Source of the DNA: JBGAJN01 sp044224905
GTDB lineage: Bacteria; Verrucomicrobiota; Verrucomicrobiia; Limisphaerales; JBGAJN01
DNA: 64,000 nucleotides
NCBI GenBank assembly: GCA_044224905.1
Contig: JBGAJN010000002.1
Span: forward strand, 434,001 to 498,000
Direction: 5' to 3'
Positions within the stretch are counted from its first letter, which is position 1. Every line of letters starts with the position of its first letter. This document shows, piece after piece, positions 17,764 through 23,314 of the stretch. The position numbers and the translations under genes were made by a program. A model generated the notes under the pieces. It saw only the letters and a list, made by a program, of their open reading frames with translations, searched no databases and was not told where the DNA came from.

Positions 17764-17823
17764 GCCCCACGATCAACGCTCGCCCGCCCGCGTGTCGTTC
17801 CGATTCCCCGCGCCGGGGCAGGC
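17764..17823 (-). other. Degenerate attC-like site
   Basis: Left box GCCCCAC (one change from RYYYAAC) is followed by CGATCAACGCTCGCCCGCCC. The right part GCGTGTCGTTCCGATTCCCC aligns with the right arm of the site at 22176-22346 and ends GGCAGGC in place of GTTAGGC. It lies between the GNAT gene stop and the methyltransferase-like gene start. Too degraded to call with confidence. Confidence 0.4.
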
Positions 17824-17842
17824 CGTGGATGAAAACGCATGA

Positions 17843-18427
17843 TCATTGCGCGAGCTCCTGACGCGGCGGCAAACGCAACTCCCACTCCCGCCGCAATAGG
17901 GCAAACACAAACTCACTGTCCCAATAGCCCTTGTACCACCGATGCTCGACGTGATGAGCCTCCTGCCGGAAGCCCAGCCGCTTGAACAACGCGGCGGCCG
18001 CGTGATTCTCCGCGTCCGTGACCGCGGAAACTCGATGCTTGCCCAAAGTGCCAAACACAAAACCCAGCACGGCATCGAGCGCCTCCGTCGCGTAGCCGCG
18101 GCCTTGATGGCTCGGGGCGAGCGTGATGCCCACCTCCATCTGACGCGGATCATCCTGCCGGCAGTGCAGGCCGCAATCCCCCACCAGGCGCTGAGTCGCC
18201 TTATCGACAATCGCCAATTGAAACCACGTCCCGGGAACACCCGGCTCGCTCTGGCTCTGGCTGGCGATGAGGCGCGCCGCGTCGTCCGGACCGAACGAAT
18301 CCCAGGACTGATACCGCGCCACCTCGGGCAACGAACGATAGCGGCACAGCGATGCCCCGTCGTCACTCTGCAACCGGCGCAGGATCAGACGAGGCGAGGA
18401 CAAAGGACCGGGAAAAAGTGAACTCAT
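17843..18427 (-). CDS. GNAT-family N-acetyltransferase (RimJ/RimL-like)
   Basis: 194 residues. The N-terminal SPRLILRRLQSDDGASLCRY is typical of the Acetyltransf_3 subgroup. Motif A reads PSHQGRGYATEALDAVLGF (Q-x-x-G-x-A acetyl-CoA pyrophosphate loop), and NHAAAALFKRLGFRQEA is motif B. The family moves acetyl groups from acetyl-CoA to N-termini, drugs or small amines; the substrate is unknown here. Degenerate attC-like sites sit on both sides (18433-18505 and 17764-17823), so it reads as a cassette. GNAT genes are among the commonest cargo in integron cassettes, which fits. Confidence 0.87.
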   Translation of the reverse strand: MSSLFPGPLSSPRLILRRLQSDDGASLCRYRSLPEVARYQSWDSFGPDDAARLIASQSQSEPGVPGTWFQLAIVDKATQRLVGDCGLHCRQDDPRQMEVGITLAPSHQGRGYATEALDAVLGFVFGTLGKHRVSAVTDAENHAAAALFKRLGFRQEAHHVEHRWYKGYWDSEFVFALLRREWELRLPPRQELAQ

Positions 18428-18432
18428 GGCTG

Positions 18433-18505
18433 GTTATACCGACCGATTGCAACCGCGAAGCGAAATAGATCGCGTGTTGTTCCCATTTCCAGCGCATGGC
18501 TAGGC
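18433..18505 (-). other. attC-like site, short form, degenerate boxes
   Basis: Contains CCGATTGCAACCGCGAAGCG, then TTGTTCCCATTTCCAGCGCA and box GCTAGGC at 18499-18505. The stop codon of the gene at 18500-18739 lies inside that box. The left end is poorly matched (GTTATAC at 18433). Confidence 0.6.
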
Positions 18506-18739
18506 CACGGCCCGTGATACAAGCTCAGCTGGATACTCATGCAAAAATCTCTCCGAGTAAAAAACTCCTTCAAACATCAATCCGAACTCATCCAAATCCC
18601 ATGCCTGCATCTTCTCCGTCGTGTCAATAACCTCGCGCACAACTCCGCGCTGCTTCTCGTCGATCAGCACGGTATCACCGACCTGCGCCTCTGTTCCATC
18701 TAAGTATCGGATCACCACGCGCTCTCGGGAATTACTCAT
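18500..18739 (-). CDS. Small hypothetical cassette protein
   Basis: 79 residues, beginning RVVIRYLDGTEAQVGDTVLI. The first 40 residues look like a small beta-barrel of the KOW/SH3 type (VGDTVLIDEKQRGVVREV); the second half is acidic and aromatic (AWDLDEFGLMFEGVFYSERF). No signal peptide and no membrane segment. The TAG stop falls inside the degenerate box of the attC site at 18433-18505, and the start is 15 bases from the box of the next site, a compact cassette. I do not recognise a function; proteins of this build are often seen as cassette or immunity-type genes. Confidence 0.72.
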   Translation of the reverse strand: MSNSRERVVIRYLDGTEAQVGDTVLIDEKQRGVVREVIDTTEKMQAWDLDEFGLMFEGVFYSERFLHEYPAELVSRAVA

Positions 18740-18753
18740 GGGTGTGCGAAGCG

Positions 18754-18924
18754 GTCTAACGACCCAAGCTCAGTGACCCAGCATCCGCGAAGCGGTGCAG
18801 CTGATGTGTTGCTCTAATTGCCCGCGGGACGCCACGATTGCAACCGCGACGCTCAAGCCGAGTTCGCGCTTTCGCGAAGCGAAATGGCTCGCGGGTTGTT
18901 CCAATTTCCAGCGCCGGGTTCGGC
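18754..18924 (-). other. attC site, long form (171 bp)
   Basis: Left box GTCTAAC at 18754-18760 is followed by GACCCAAGCTCAGTGACCC. Right arm has AGTTCGCGCTTTCGCGAAGC, TTGTTCCAATTTCCAGCGCC and box GTTCGGC at 18918-18924. It shares almost every block with the site at 22176-22346 (also 171 bp). It separates the gene at 18500-18739 from the gene at 18935-19144. Confidence 0.82.
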
Positions 18925-18934
18925 CACGTCGTTG

Positions 18935-19144
18935 TCATAGACTCAAATCTCTCTGCCGTCTCACTCGGGCTGCGCGTCGCAGCCCAAAAATCCAAATAGC
19001 TACGCTTACCGCCAAACAAATCATCGCAGCCGTGCAGAACGGAATCGTCCTCGGTCGCTGCTCACTGTCCAAGCCGAGGAACAGCAAGACCTGCGAGGCA
19101 ACAAAAAGAACGCCCGCTGCAATGTTTATGGTCTTTGATGTCAT
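18935..19144 (-). CDS. Small two-helix membrane protein in a cassette
   Basis: 69 residues from the ATG at 19144: MTSKTINIAAGVLFVASQVL, a second hydrophobic segment (FCTAAMICLAVSVAIWIFGL) and a basic tail RRAARVRRQRDLSL. The frame is open for another 73 codons upstream, but that part reads through repeat-derived sequence and is not membrane-like, so I prefer this start. It sits 10 bases after the long attC site at 18754-18924. No family recognised. The positive-inside rule would place the tail in the cytoplasm. Confidence 0.6.
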   Translation of the reverse strand: MTSKTINIAAGVLFVASQVLLFLGLDSEQRPRTIPFCTAAMICLAVSVAIWIFGLRRAARVRRQRDLSL

Positions 19145-19387
19145 GGCCTGTAGTAGTGGCCTAATAGGCAATGGACGAGGCCATTTGCAGTCTATCCTTT
19201 GGCATGCCGGAGCTAGCCGCAATTCTTCCTTTTCCGGATCGGCATACGGGTTGTCGAGCGTGGGGATGGCGTTGCTGTTGGCGCTGGTGCCGGCGGTGCG
19301 GTGCGGGCGGTGGGTTTGACTCCGAACGCAGCCCCGGCAGGGGCGGAATCTTGGTAGCGTCAAGGTTCAGCGTGGCGAACGCGACGC
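19145..19387. other. Intergenic remnant with an attC-like box
   Basis: GCCTAAT at 19158-19164 looks like a decayed left box; its right arm is displaced to about 19805-19877, so elements may have inserted between them. From 19200 to 19330 the minus strand reads SANSNAIPTLDNPYADPEKE, which resembles the Asp-rich C-terminal region of verrucomicrobial exported proteins and may be a gene fragment. No intact gene is visible. Confidence 0.4.
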
Positions 19388-19502
19388 GTCCCGCCGGGAC
19401 GGCTGAACGGTTCCGTTGAGTTTTGCCGGGTGGGGCGAGGCTACCGACGAGCCGGCTCAGGGAAGTTTTACCACGGAGACGCGAAGGCGCGGAGGAAGTG
19501 AG
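19388..19502. repeat. 115-bp dispersed repeat, copy 1
   Basis: Runs from GTCCCGCCGGGACGGC to GGAGGAAGTGAG and is matched over its full 115 bp by 21178-21292 with few differences. The blocks CTGAACGGTTCCGTTGAG, GAGGCTACCGACGAGCC and CCACGGAGACGCGAAGGCGC are common to both. Both copies lie between cassettes, next to attC-like ends. Confidence 0.85.
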
Positions 19503-19562
19503 CGAACCAACGAACCGCCGTACTCGTGCCCGATGCACGCAACCCCGTCTTGCCGTCTGCGG

Positions 19563-19777
19563 CATCCCAACGGGATGACAATCATCCAGCCCAGGGTTGC
19601 CGAGCACGGCGAGGCTACCCTGGGGAAAATGAGAAACCTCCTCCAACCCCAACGGGGTTGCATCGGTCTTGCCGGAAGGCTGCAACCCTTTCAGGGTTGA
19701 TGATCCAATGGTGGATGTTCCCAGGGTAGTCGCTGCGCTCCAACCCTGGGCTGAGTGATGCAATCCCGTGGGGATTG
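19563..19777. repeat. Multi-palindrome dispersed repeat, 215 bp
   Basis: Six inverted repeats in mirror order: CATCCC/GGGATG at 19563-19577, CCCAGGGTTG/TACCCTGGG spanning 19590-19624, CAACCCC/GGGGTTG at 19644-19660, CAACCCT/AGGGTTG at 19683-19699, CCCAGGGT/ACCCTGGG spanning 19720-19750 and CAATCCC/GGGATTG at 19761-19777. The whole element is a pseudo-palindrome about its centre. From memory, this type of repeat is scattered through verrucomicrobial and planctomycetal genomes. Confidence 0.85.
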
Positions 19778-19804
19778 CCGGGGCGATTCACCGCAGTCCA
19801 AAAT

Positions 19805-19877
19805 CACTGGACGGGTTCGCGCTTTCGCGGAGCGAAACAGATCGCGGGTTGTTCCACATTCCAGCGCATGATTAGGC
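19805..19877 (-). other. attC right arm, left arm separated by inserted repeats
   Basis: GGGTTCGCGCTTTCGCGGAG, then TTGTTCCACATTCCAGCGCA and box ATTAGGC at 19871-19877, the same order as in complete sites. The matching left arm with GACCCAAGCTCAGC is missing; the 115-bp and 215-bp repeats occupy the space before it. It lies 39 bases after the stop of the M50-like gene, as a cassette site should. Confidence 0.65.
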
Positions 19878-19916
19878 AGCTTTCGTAAATGTCTGATGTG
19901 AATCATGGCAGGGAGG

Positions 19917-20438
19917 TCAACGTATCGTGACAATGTAAAACTGTAAGCCGACGATTGCAGCTACGATGAGAGAACCAAATAGAGGGGAAATCGAACACAA
20001 AGCTGAAAAGTCCATCCCAGCCTTCCGAGTGCGCAGAAAGATGGCCGCATCGAACACGAGATAAAGCAAGGTCATGCCGAGTGCGAGACGGGAGGTGGCG
20101 TTGTAGAAAGGGAGTCGGAGCACCGCCCACAACAGCAGCGATGCCGTTTCCAAAAGGAAGCCTCCGGCCACGAAGATCAAGGCTGAAGCCGTCGTGGGCA
20201 TGAGCGGCTCTGCGAGCTTGAGGTAACGATCCGTCTGGACAGGACTGATCCACTCGTCGCCATCCTTCAGCGCCACGTGCTGGGGAAAGGTGAATAACCG
20301 GATGCGCATCCTGCGCCAGGGAACACCAATCGCAAGTCCTGCGAGATAATGACCAACCTCATGCACGGCGACGATGGCGAAATACGCCACTGCCCAAATC
20401 GCAATCATCTTCGGCCATTGGCTGAGGTCAAACATCAC
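19917..20438 (-). CDS. M50-like membrane metalloprotease homologue
   Basis: 173 residues with four or five hydrophobic segments. HEVGH at 26-30 lies inside the first membrane helix (AVAYFAIVAVHEVGHYLAGLAIG), as in site-2-protease (M50) enzymes, which cleave membrane proteins inside the bilayer. The second conserved zinc ligand motif (NxxPxxxxDG) is not visible, so it may be a reduced or inactive homologue, or part of the M50-like peptidase family that keeps only HExxH. It is flanked by attC-type sequences at 19805-19877 and 20456-20539 and is therefore a cassette gene. Confidence 0.72.
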   Translation of the reverse strand: MMFDLSQWPKMIAIWAVAYFAIVAVHEVGHYLAGLAIGVPWRRMRIRLFTFPQHVALKDGDEWISPVQTDRYLKLAEPLMPTTASALIFVAGGFLLETASLLLWAVLRLPFYNATSRLALGMTLLYLVFDAAIFLRTRKAGMDFSALCSISPLFGSLIVAAIVGLQFYIVTIR

Positions 20439-20455
20439 AAGTGGCGCGGTCAGTG

Positions 20456-20539
20456 GTCTAACGACCCAAGCTCAGTGATCCAGCATCCGCGAAGCGAAAT
20501 GGCCCGCGGGTTGTTCCAATTTTCAGCGCAGGTTTAGAC
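20456..20539 (-). other. attC site, short form (84 bp)
   Basis: Left box GTCTAAC at 20456-20462 is followed by GACCCAAGCTCAGTGATCC. Right arm has TTGTTCCAATTTTCAGCGCA and ends GTTTAGAC, one inserted T relative to GTTAGAC. It lacks about 87 inner bases of the 171-bp sites. The stop codon of the gene at 20534-20980 lies inside the right box. Confidence 0.82.
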
Positions 20540-20980
20540 CGCACCTCGGTTTTTATTGCGGTCAAACATCGCGGGATCTGAACAAATGCTTTCAATCAGC
20601 GCGGGCCTGCGAGCCTCTAATCTCTCTGTGGAAAAGCCGAGCTTCGCGAGCACTGATAGAACCGCGCCAAATAAAGACTCAACCGCAGTCCGTTGCGGGT
20701 CCTCGGCAGCTCGAATAATCGTGAACGGCAGGAATATCGAATACTCCACATCCTTGTCCTTTCTGAAGGCCGACGGCCCTCGAATCTCGGTGTCCCGGAT
20801 AGCGGCCTTGGCACTGATGCGAAACATCAAGTCCCAGTCCTGACCATATTTCTTCACGAACAGAGGCGATGGCACAGTCAGCGCCGTGAACTCTTCCGAC
20901 AGCCGATGCTGAAAGAGATGCGAGAAGGGAAATGAAACTCCTGGTTCGATGTAAATCTGGCCAAAGTAAATTCGCATCAC
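20534..20980 (-). CDS. Hypothetical cytoplasmic cassette protein
   Basis: 148 residues, no signal peptide and no membrane helix. Segments such as FGQIYIEPGVSFPFSHLF, DTEIRGPSAFRKDKDVEYSI and FLPFTIIRAAEDPQRTAVES suggest an alternating beta-alpha fold. The TAA stop lies in the box of the attC site that follows. No family is recognised; the build is similar in size and charge to immunity-type proteins of polymorphic toxin systems, but I see no motif that proves it. The start has two adjacent ATG codons (20980 and 20977). Confidence 0.7.
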   Translation of the reverse strand: MMRIYFGQIYIEPGVSFPFSHLFQHRLSEEFTALTVPSPLFVKKYGQDWDLMFRISAKAAIRDTEIRGPSAFRKDKDVEYSIFLPFTIIRAAEDPQRTAVESLFGAVLSVLAKLGFSTERLEARRPALIESICSDPAMFDRNKNRGAV

Positions 20981-21370
20981 TGGGAGGTGTGGCGCTGCCG
21001 TCTACAAGTCTGGTTGAACAACTGAATTATCGTTTATCACTTCCACGGGTTGGAGCCTAAAACTCCACGTCAGCCTTGGCCAGCCGGATTTTTCCTTCGC
21101 GCCCTCCCTCGTCTCGGAGAGACGCTTTGAAACTAGCCCCGGCTTTCGGCCGGGGTTCCGGTCCGCGGGTTGCCCGAGTCCCGCAGGGACGGCTGAACGG
21201 TTCCGTTGAGTTTTGCTGGTTGGGGTGAGGCTACCGACGAGCCGCCTCATGGGAGGTTTACCACGGAGAGGCGAAGGCGCGGAGGAAGTGAGGATTTCAA
21301 CCAACCAAGCCGGTCCCAAGCCGTCCGCCGCAGTCTATCCTGTGATTAGGCGGCGTTGTGTGTGATGTGC
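20981..21370. other. Non-coding spacer with repeat copy and attC-like end
   Basis: No gene is visible. Holds copy 2 of the 115-bp repeat (21178-21292), a perfect inverted repeat AGCCCCGGC/GCCGGGGTT-type stem near 21136-21156, and GATTAGGC at 21344-21351 just before the next cassette gene stop. The attC left arm expected after 20990 is not recognisable. Confidence 0.55.
21178..21292. repeat. 115-bp dispersed repeat, copy 2
   Basis: Same length and order as 19388-19502, from GTCCCGCAGGGACGGC to GGAGGAAGTGAG. Same orientation relative to the cassette genes. Confidence 0.85.
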
Positions 21371-21577
21371 TCATGATGCCCACTGAAGCCCCTGCAATAT
21401 CTTCCAGCCTGACGGGGCTCGGCGAATCTCCCAAACGTGGCCGTAGAGTCGGCCTGTCCGCACCCGCGGTCCAAACTCCCCGTCGGTGACTGACACAATC
21501 TGCTCATCGGTGCGCGAACGGACCACGGCGAGAATTTTCTCGACCTCCTCTGGTGGCAATGTCGTGGAAATCTCCAT
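21371..21577 (-). CDS. Small hypothetical cassette protein
   Basis: 68 residues: an amphipathic helix (LPPEEVEKILAVVRSRTDEQ) followed by strands (IVSVTDGEFGPRVRTGRLYG) and a Trp-rich end (GHVWEIRRAPSGWKILQGLQ). The start ATG at 21577 is 12 bases from the GCCTAAC box of the site at 21589-21720, and the stop lies 20 bases from GATTAGGC. Compact cassette layout. No family recognised; it is a short soluble protein. Confidence 0.7.
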   Translation of the reverse strand: MEISTTLPPEEVEKILAVVRSRTDEQIVSVTDGEFGPRVRTGRLYGHVWEIRRAPSGWKILQGLQWAS

Positions 21578-21588
21578 GCGCGAACAAC

Positions 21589-21720
21589 GCCTAACGACCC
21601 AAGCTCAGCGACCCGGCCCGCGGGACGCCACGATTGCAAACCATGAGGCTATGCCGGGTTCGCGCTTTCGCGGAGCGAAACAGCTCGGGTGTTGTTCCAA
21701 TTTTCAGCGTATGGTTAGGC
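21589..21720 (-). other. attC site, long-arm form (132 bp)
   Basis: Perfect boxes GCCTAAC at 21589-21595 and GTTAGGC at 21714-21720. Inner pair: CAGCGACCCGGCC on the left and GCCGGGTTCGCG on the right, with one unpaired base. Between the right inner arm and the box there is an extra block starting GCTTTCGCGGAGCGAAAC, itself a small hairpin, that the site at 22847-22939 lacks. Confidence 0.88.
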
Positions 21721-21724
21721 CGCG

Positions 21725-22153
21725 TCATTTGAGTTTGCTTGAGGCCAAGACCGACTGTGCATCGGCAAGACTCTCTGCCGGTGAATAATAGAGGTCGTCT
21801 GGCTCGTAGTAAATGACCGCGTCTGCGGCAGCGGCGAGAGCGGCGCACACCGAACTGACAAGCGCATACTCCGTCATGTCCGCACCAAGCAAGAAATTGA
21901 TGGCGAGGTCTCTGTCGCCAATCCTGCTGCGCAAATCTGGAATCTCATCGAGCATGTATGAGGCGTCCTCAAAGCAAATGTCGCGAGAGAGACTTCGGTC
22001 GGTGATGGTGGCTGTGAACGAACCGGGCAACGACCGTAGCGATGCTGTCGCGGCGACCGCGCAAGGAAGCCCAAGCTGCGCAAATTGGGCGTTGATGTCG
22101 CCTGCGGTGAGCAGCTTCTCCTTCTTTGTAATCGCTGTGAGTTGGTGTGACAT
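21725..22153 (-). CDS. Hypothetical soluble cassette protein
   Basis: 142 residues, acidic C-terminal half with EPDDLYYSPAESLADAQSVL. The N-terminal part reads MSHQLTAITKKEKLLTAGDI and CAVAATASLRSLPGSFTATI; the middle DRSLSRDICFEDASYMLDEI and DLAINFLLGADMTEYALVSS suggests an alpha/beta protein. The stop is only 5 bases from the GTTAGGC box of the site at 21589-21720, and the start is 23 bases from the next GCCTAAC. No membrane helix, no signal peptide and no recognised family. Confidence 0.72.
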   Translation of the reverse strand: MSHQLTAITKKEKLLTAGDINAQFAQLGLPCAVAATASLRSLPGSFTATITDRSLSRDICFEDASYMLDEIPDLRSRIGDRDLAINFLLGADMTEYALVSSVCAALAAAADAVIYYEPDDLYYSPAESLADAQSVLASSKLK

Positions 22154-22175
22154 AAATTCGCGGCGTGGTCGAGCG

Positions 22176-22346
22176 GCCTAACGACCCAAGCTCAGCGACC
22201 CAGCATCCGCGGAGCGGTGCAGCTGATCTGTTGTTCTAATTGCCCACGGGACGCAACGATTGCCAACCACGACGCCATGCCGGATTCGCGCTTTCGCGAA
22301 GCGAAATGGCTCGCGTGTCGTTCCAATCTTCAGCGCATGGTTAGCC
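22176..22346 (-). other. attC site, long form (171 bp)
   Basis: Box GCCTAAC at 22176-22182, left arm GACCCAAGCTCAGCGACCC, right arm GGATTCGCGCTTTCGCGAAG and TCGTTCCAATCTTCAGCGCA, and box GTTAGCC at 22340-22346 (one change). The interior contains a second, partly duplicated block, GCGGAGCGGTGCAGCTGATC, as in the 171-bp site at 18754. Confidence 0.85.
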
Positions 22347-22356
22347 GTCAAAATCC

Positions 22357-22833
22357 TCATACTCCAAGCTCAGGTGAAAAGATGCTCGCTCGAATCTCGC
22401 TGTCGAGCAACTCCAACTCCTGCTGAAAGCGAATGTCATCACGCTGACGGTCAAGCAAGGTATAGGAGAAAGTGGCAACGCGTGCGTGACTCGGCGGAAT
22501 AACATGCGCAACCGTCCAATATGTGATGAAAAGCTTCTGGCCGCGGTCAACCGACGACTGTGTGTAACGAACGAGAGCGCAACCGCTCGGGAGACGCTCA
22601 ATAATGCCGTCGTCAGACTCGCGGAGTGCCTCTAACACGTCAGGCGCGCTATCGGCTGTGACTGGCGATGGAGATTTGGCTGTGATAATCGCCAACCGAA
22701 AGGTGGGAGAATCTGGTGTGTCCTCGTAAAAGCATGCACCGCCATCATCGTCATACTCCTCCTGCCAGTGATCGGGAATGCGGAAGGAAACGACGCCTCC
22801 GCGATACGAGATGGTCTTTGGCTTAGGATTCAC
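22357..22833 (-). CDS. Hypothetical PsbP/DcrB-like cassette protein
   Basis: 158 residues with a GTG start at 22833, chosen because it gives the full conserved-looking N-terminus and lies 14 bases from the GGCTAAC box. SFRIPDHWQEEYDDDGGACF followed by a run of strands (FRLAIITAKSP, FITYWTVAHVIPPS, VATFSYTLLDRQ) and a terminal helix (DDIRFQQELELLDSEIRASI) is the layout of the PsbP/Mog1/DcrB fold. That fold call is an inference from pattern only. Soluble, no export signal. Cassette gene between the sites at 22176-22346 and 22847-22939. Confidence 0.68.
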   Translation of the reverse strand: MNPKPKTISYRGGVVSFRIPDHWQEEYDDDGGACFYEDTPDSPTFRLAIITAKSPSPVTADSAPDVLEALRESDDGIIERLPSGCALVRYTQSSVDRGQKLFITYWTVAHVIPPSHARVATFSYTLLDRQRDDIRFQQELELLDSEIRASIFSPELGV

Positions 22834-22846
22834 AGTGCGCGATGAC

Positions 22847-22939
22847 GGCTAACGACCCAAGCTCAGCGACCCGGCCCACAGGACGCGATGATTGCAACAG
22901 TGACGCGATGGCCGGGTTCGCTGCAGCGCATGGTTAGGC
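22847..22939 (-). other. attC site, short canonical form (93 bp)
   Basis: Boxes GGCTAAC at 22847-22853 and GTTAGGC at 22933-22939. The inner arms CAGCGACCCGGCC and GGCCGGGTTCGCTG pair along their whole length except for one extra base on the right arm, the kind of extrahelical base that orients attC recombination. The stop codon of the DUF2185 gene lies inside the right box. Confidence 0.9.
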
Positions 22940-23299
22940 ATCGTCATCGTCTGCTCCTTCCAACTCTTCGGGCTCGAATCTGTCAGTGCCCGGAACTCGC
23001 CCAAACGCCGAGCCAACGGGTGCGTCAAGAAATGGAATGATAGCCCGGTCATAATTGCAGATCGTGTTCACCTCGTAAATCGCGAGATTATCGGGATCAT
23101 CGGCATGCTCCTGCGACTCATCTCCTGCAAAGAACCGCCAGCCACTATCTACGTCCTTGTCTGGCTGCTCGCGATACATATAACCAACGGGCGCTCCGTC
23201 CACAGTGATGCGGTCGGATGCGTAGCAACCTCCCATGTTCGGAATCAGCGTCCGAATCTGGTCACCCGGAATCCTGAACTTCTTATCGAGCGGATTCAT
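22934..23299 (-). CDS. DUF2185 (Imm33-type) family protein
   Basis: 121 residues from the ATG at 23299 (the frame is open for 55 more codons but crosses the GCCTAAC box at 23308). The core GGCYASDRITVDGAPVGYMY, then REQPDKDVDSGWRFFAGDE and IPFLDAPVGSAFGRVPGTD, is the DUF2185 signature. Members occur as immunity proteins (Imm33-like) next to polymorphic toxins and as lone genes. There is no toxin beside it. As the first well-preserved cassette of the array, its acquisition through an attC site fits a protective or immunity role, but that is inferred. Confidence 0.87.
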   Translation of the reverse strand: MNPLDKKFRIPGDQIRTLIPNMGGCYASDRITVDGAPVGYMYREQPDKDVDSGWRFFAGDESQEHADDPDNLAIYEVNTICNYDRAIIPFLDAPVGSAFGRVPGTDRFEPEELEGADDDDA

Positions 23300-23307
23300 G
23301 CGAAGAT

Positions 23308-23314
23308 GCCTAAC
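23308..23314 (-). other. Isolated GTTAGGC core, possible attI-side boundary
   Basis: GCCTAAC on the + strand, that is GTTAGGC on the cassette strand, nine bases upstream of the DUF2185 start. The flanking sequence (CAATACCAAT before the box) does not match the attC arms seen elsewhere, and no second box or inner arm is found to its right. It could be the end of an attI site or a broken attC. Confidence 0.45.

Larger units (their letters stand above)
17764..23314 (-). mobile_element. Integron gene-cassette array lacking an integrase (CALIN)
   Basis: At least nine short unrelated genes, all on the minus strand, alternate with related palindromic sites bounded by GCCTAAC-type and GTTAGGC-type boxes. 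Several stop codons fall inside the box of the following site (18502, 20536, 22936), the usual compact cassette layout. No tyrosine integrase is found inside the window on either strand, so by the usual definition this is a cluster of attC sites lacking an integrase. The region to about 15.2 kb probably contains older, decayed members. Cassettes are mobilised by integron integrases acting in trans; present activity cannot be judged from sequence. Confidence 0.75.

Noticed and set aside
19161..19763. 200-codon - strand ORF over the repeats
   Set aside because: Covers the 115-bp and 215-bp repeat elements; no domain and no match to cassette layout.
22178..22360. Small ORF reading ALKIGTTREPFRFAKARIRH
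   Set aside because: It is the translation of an attC site; the same peptide appears at several other attC sites (18756, 19691, 21591, 22849).
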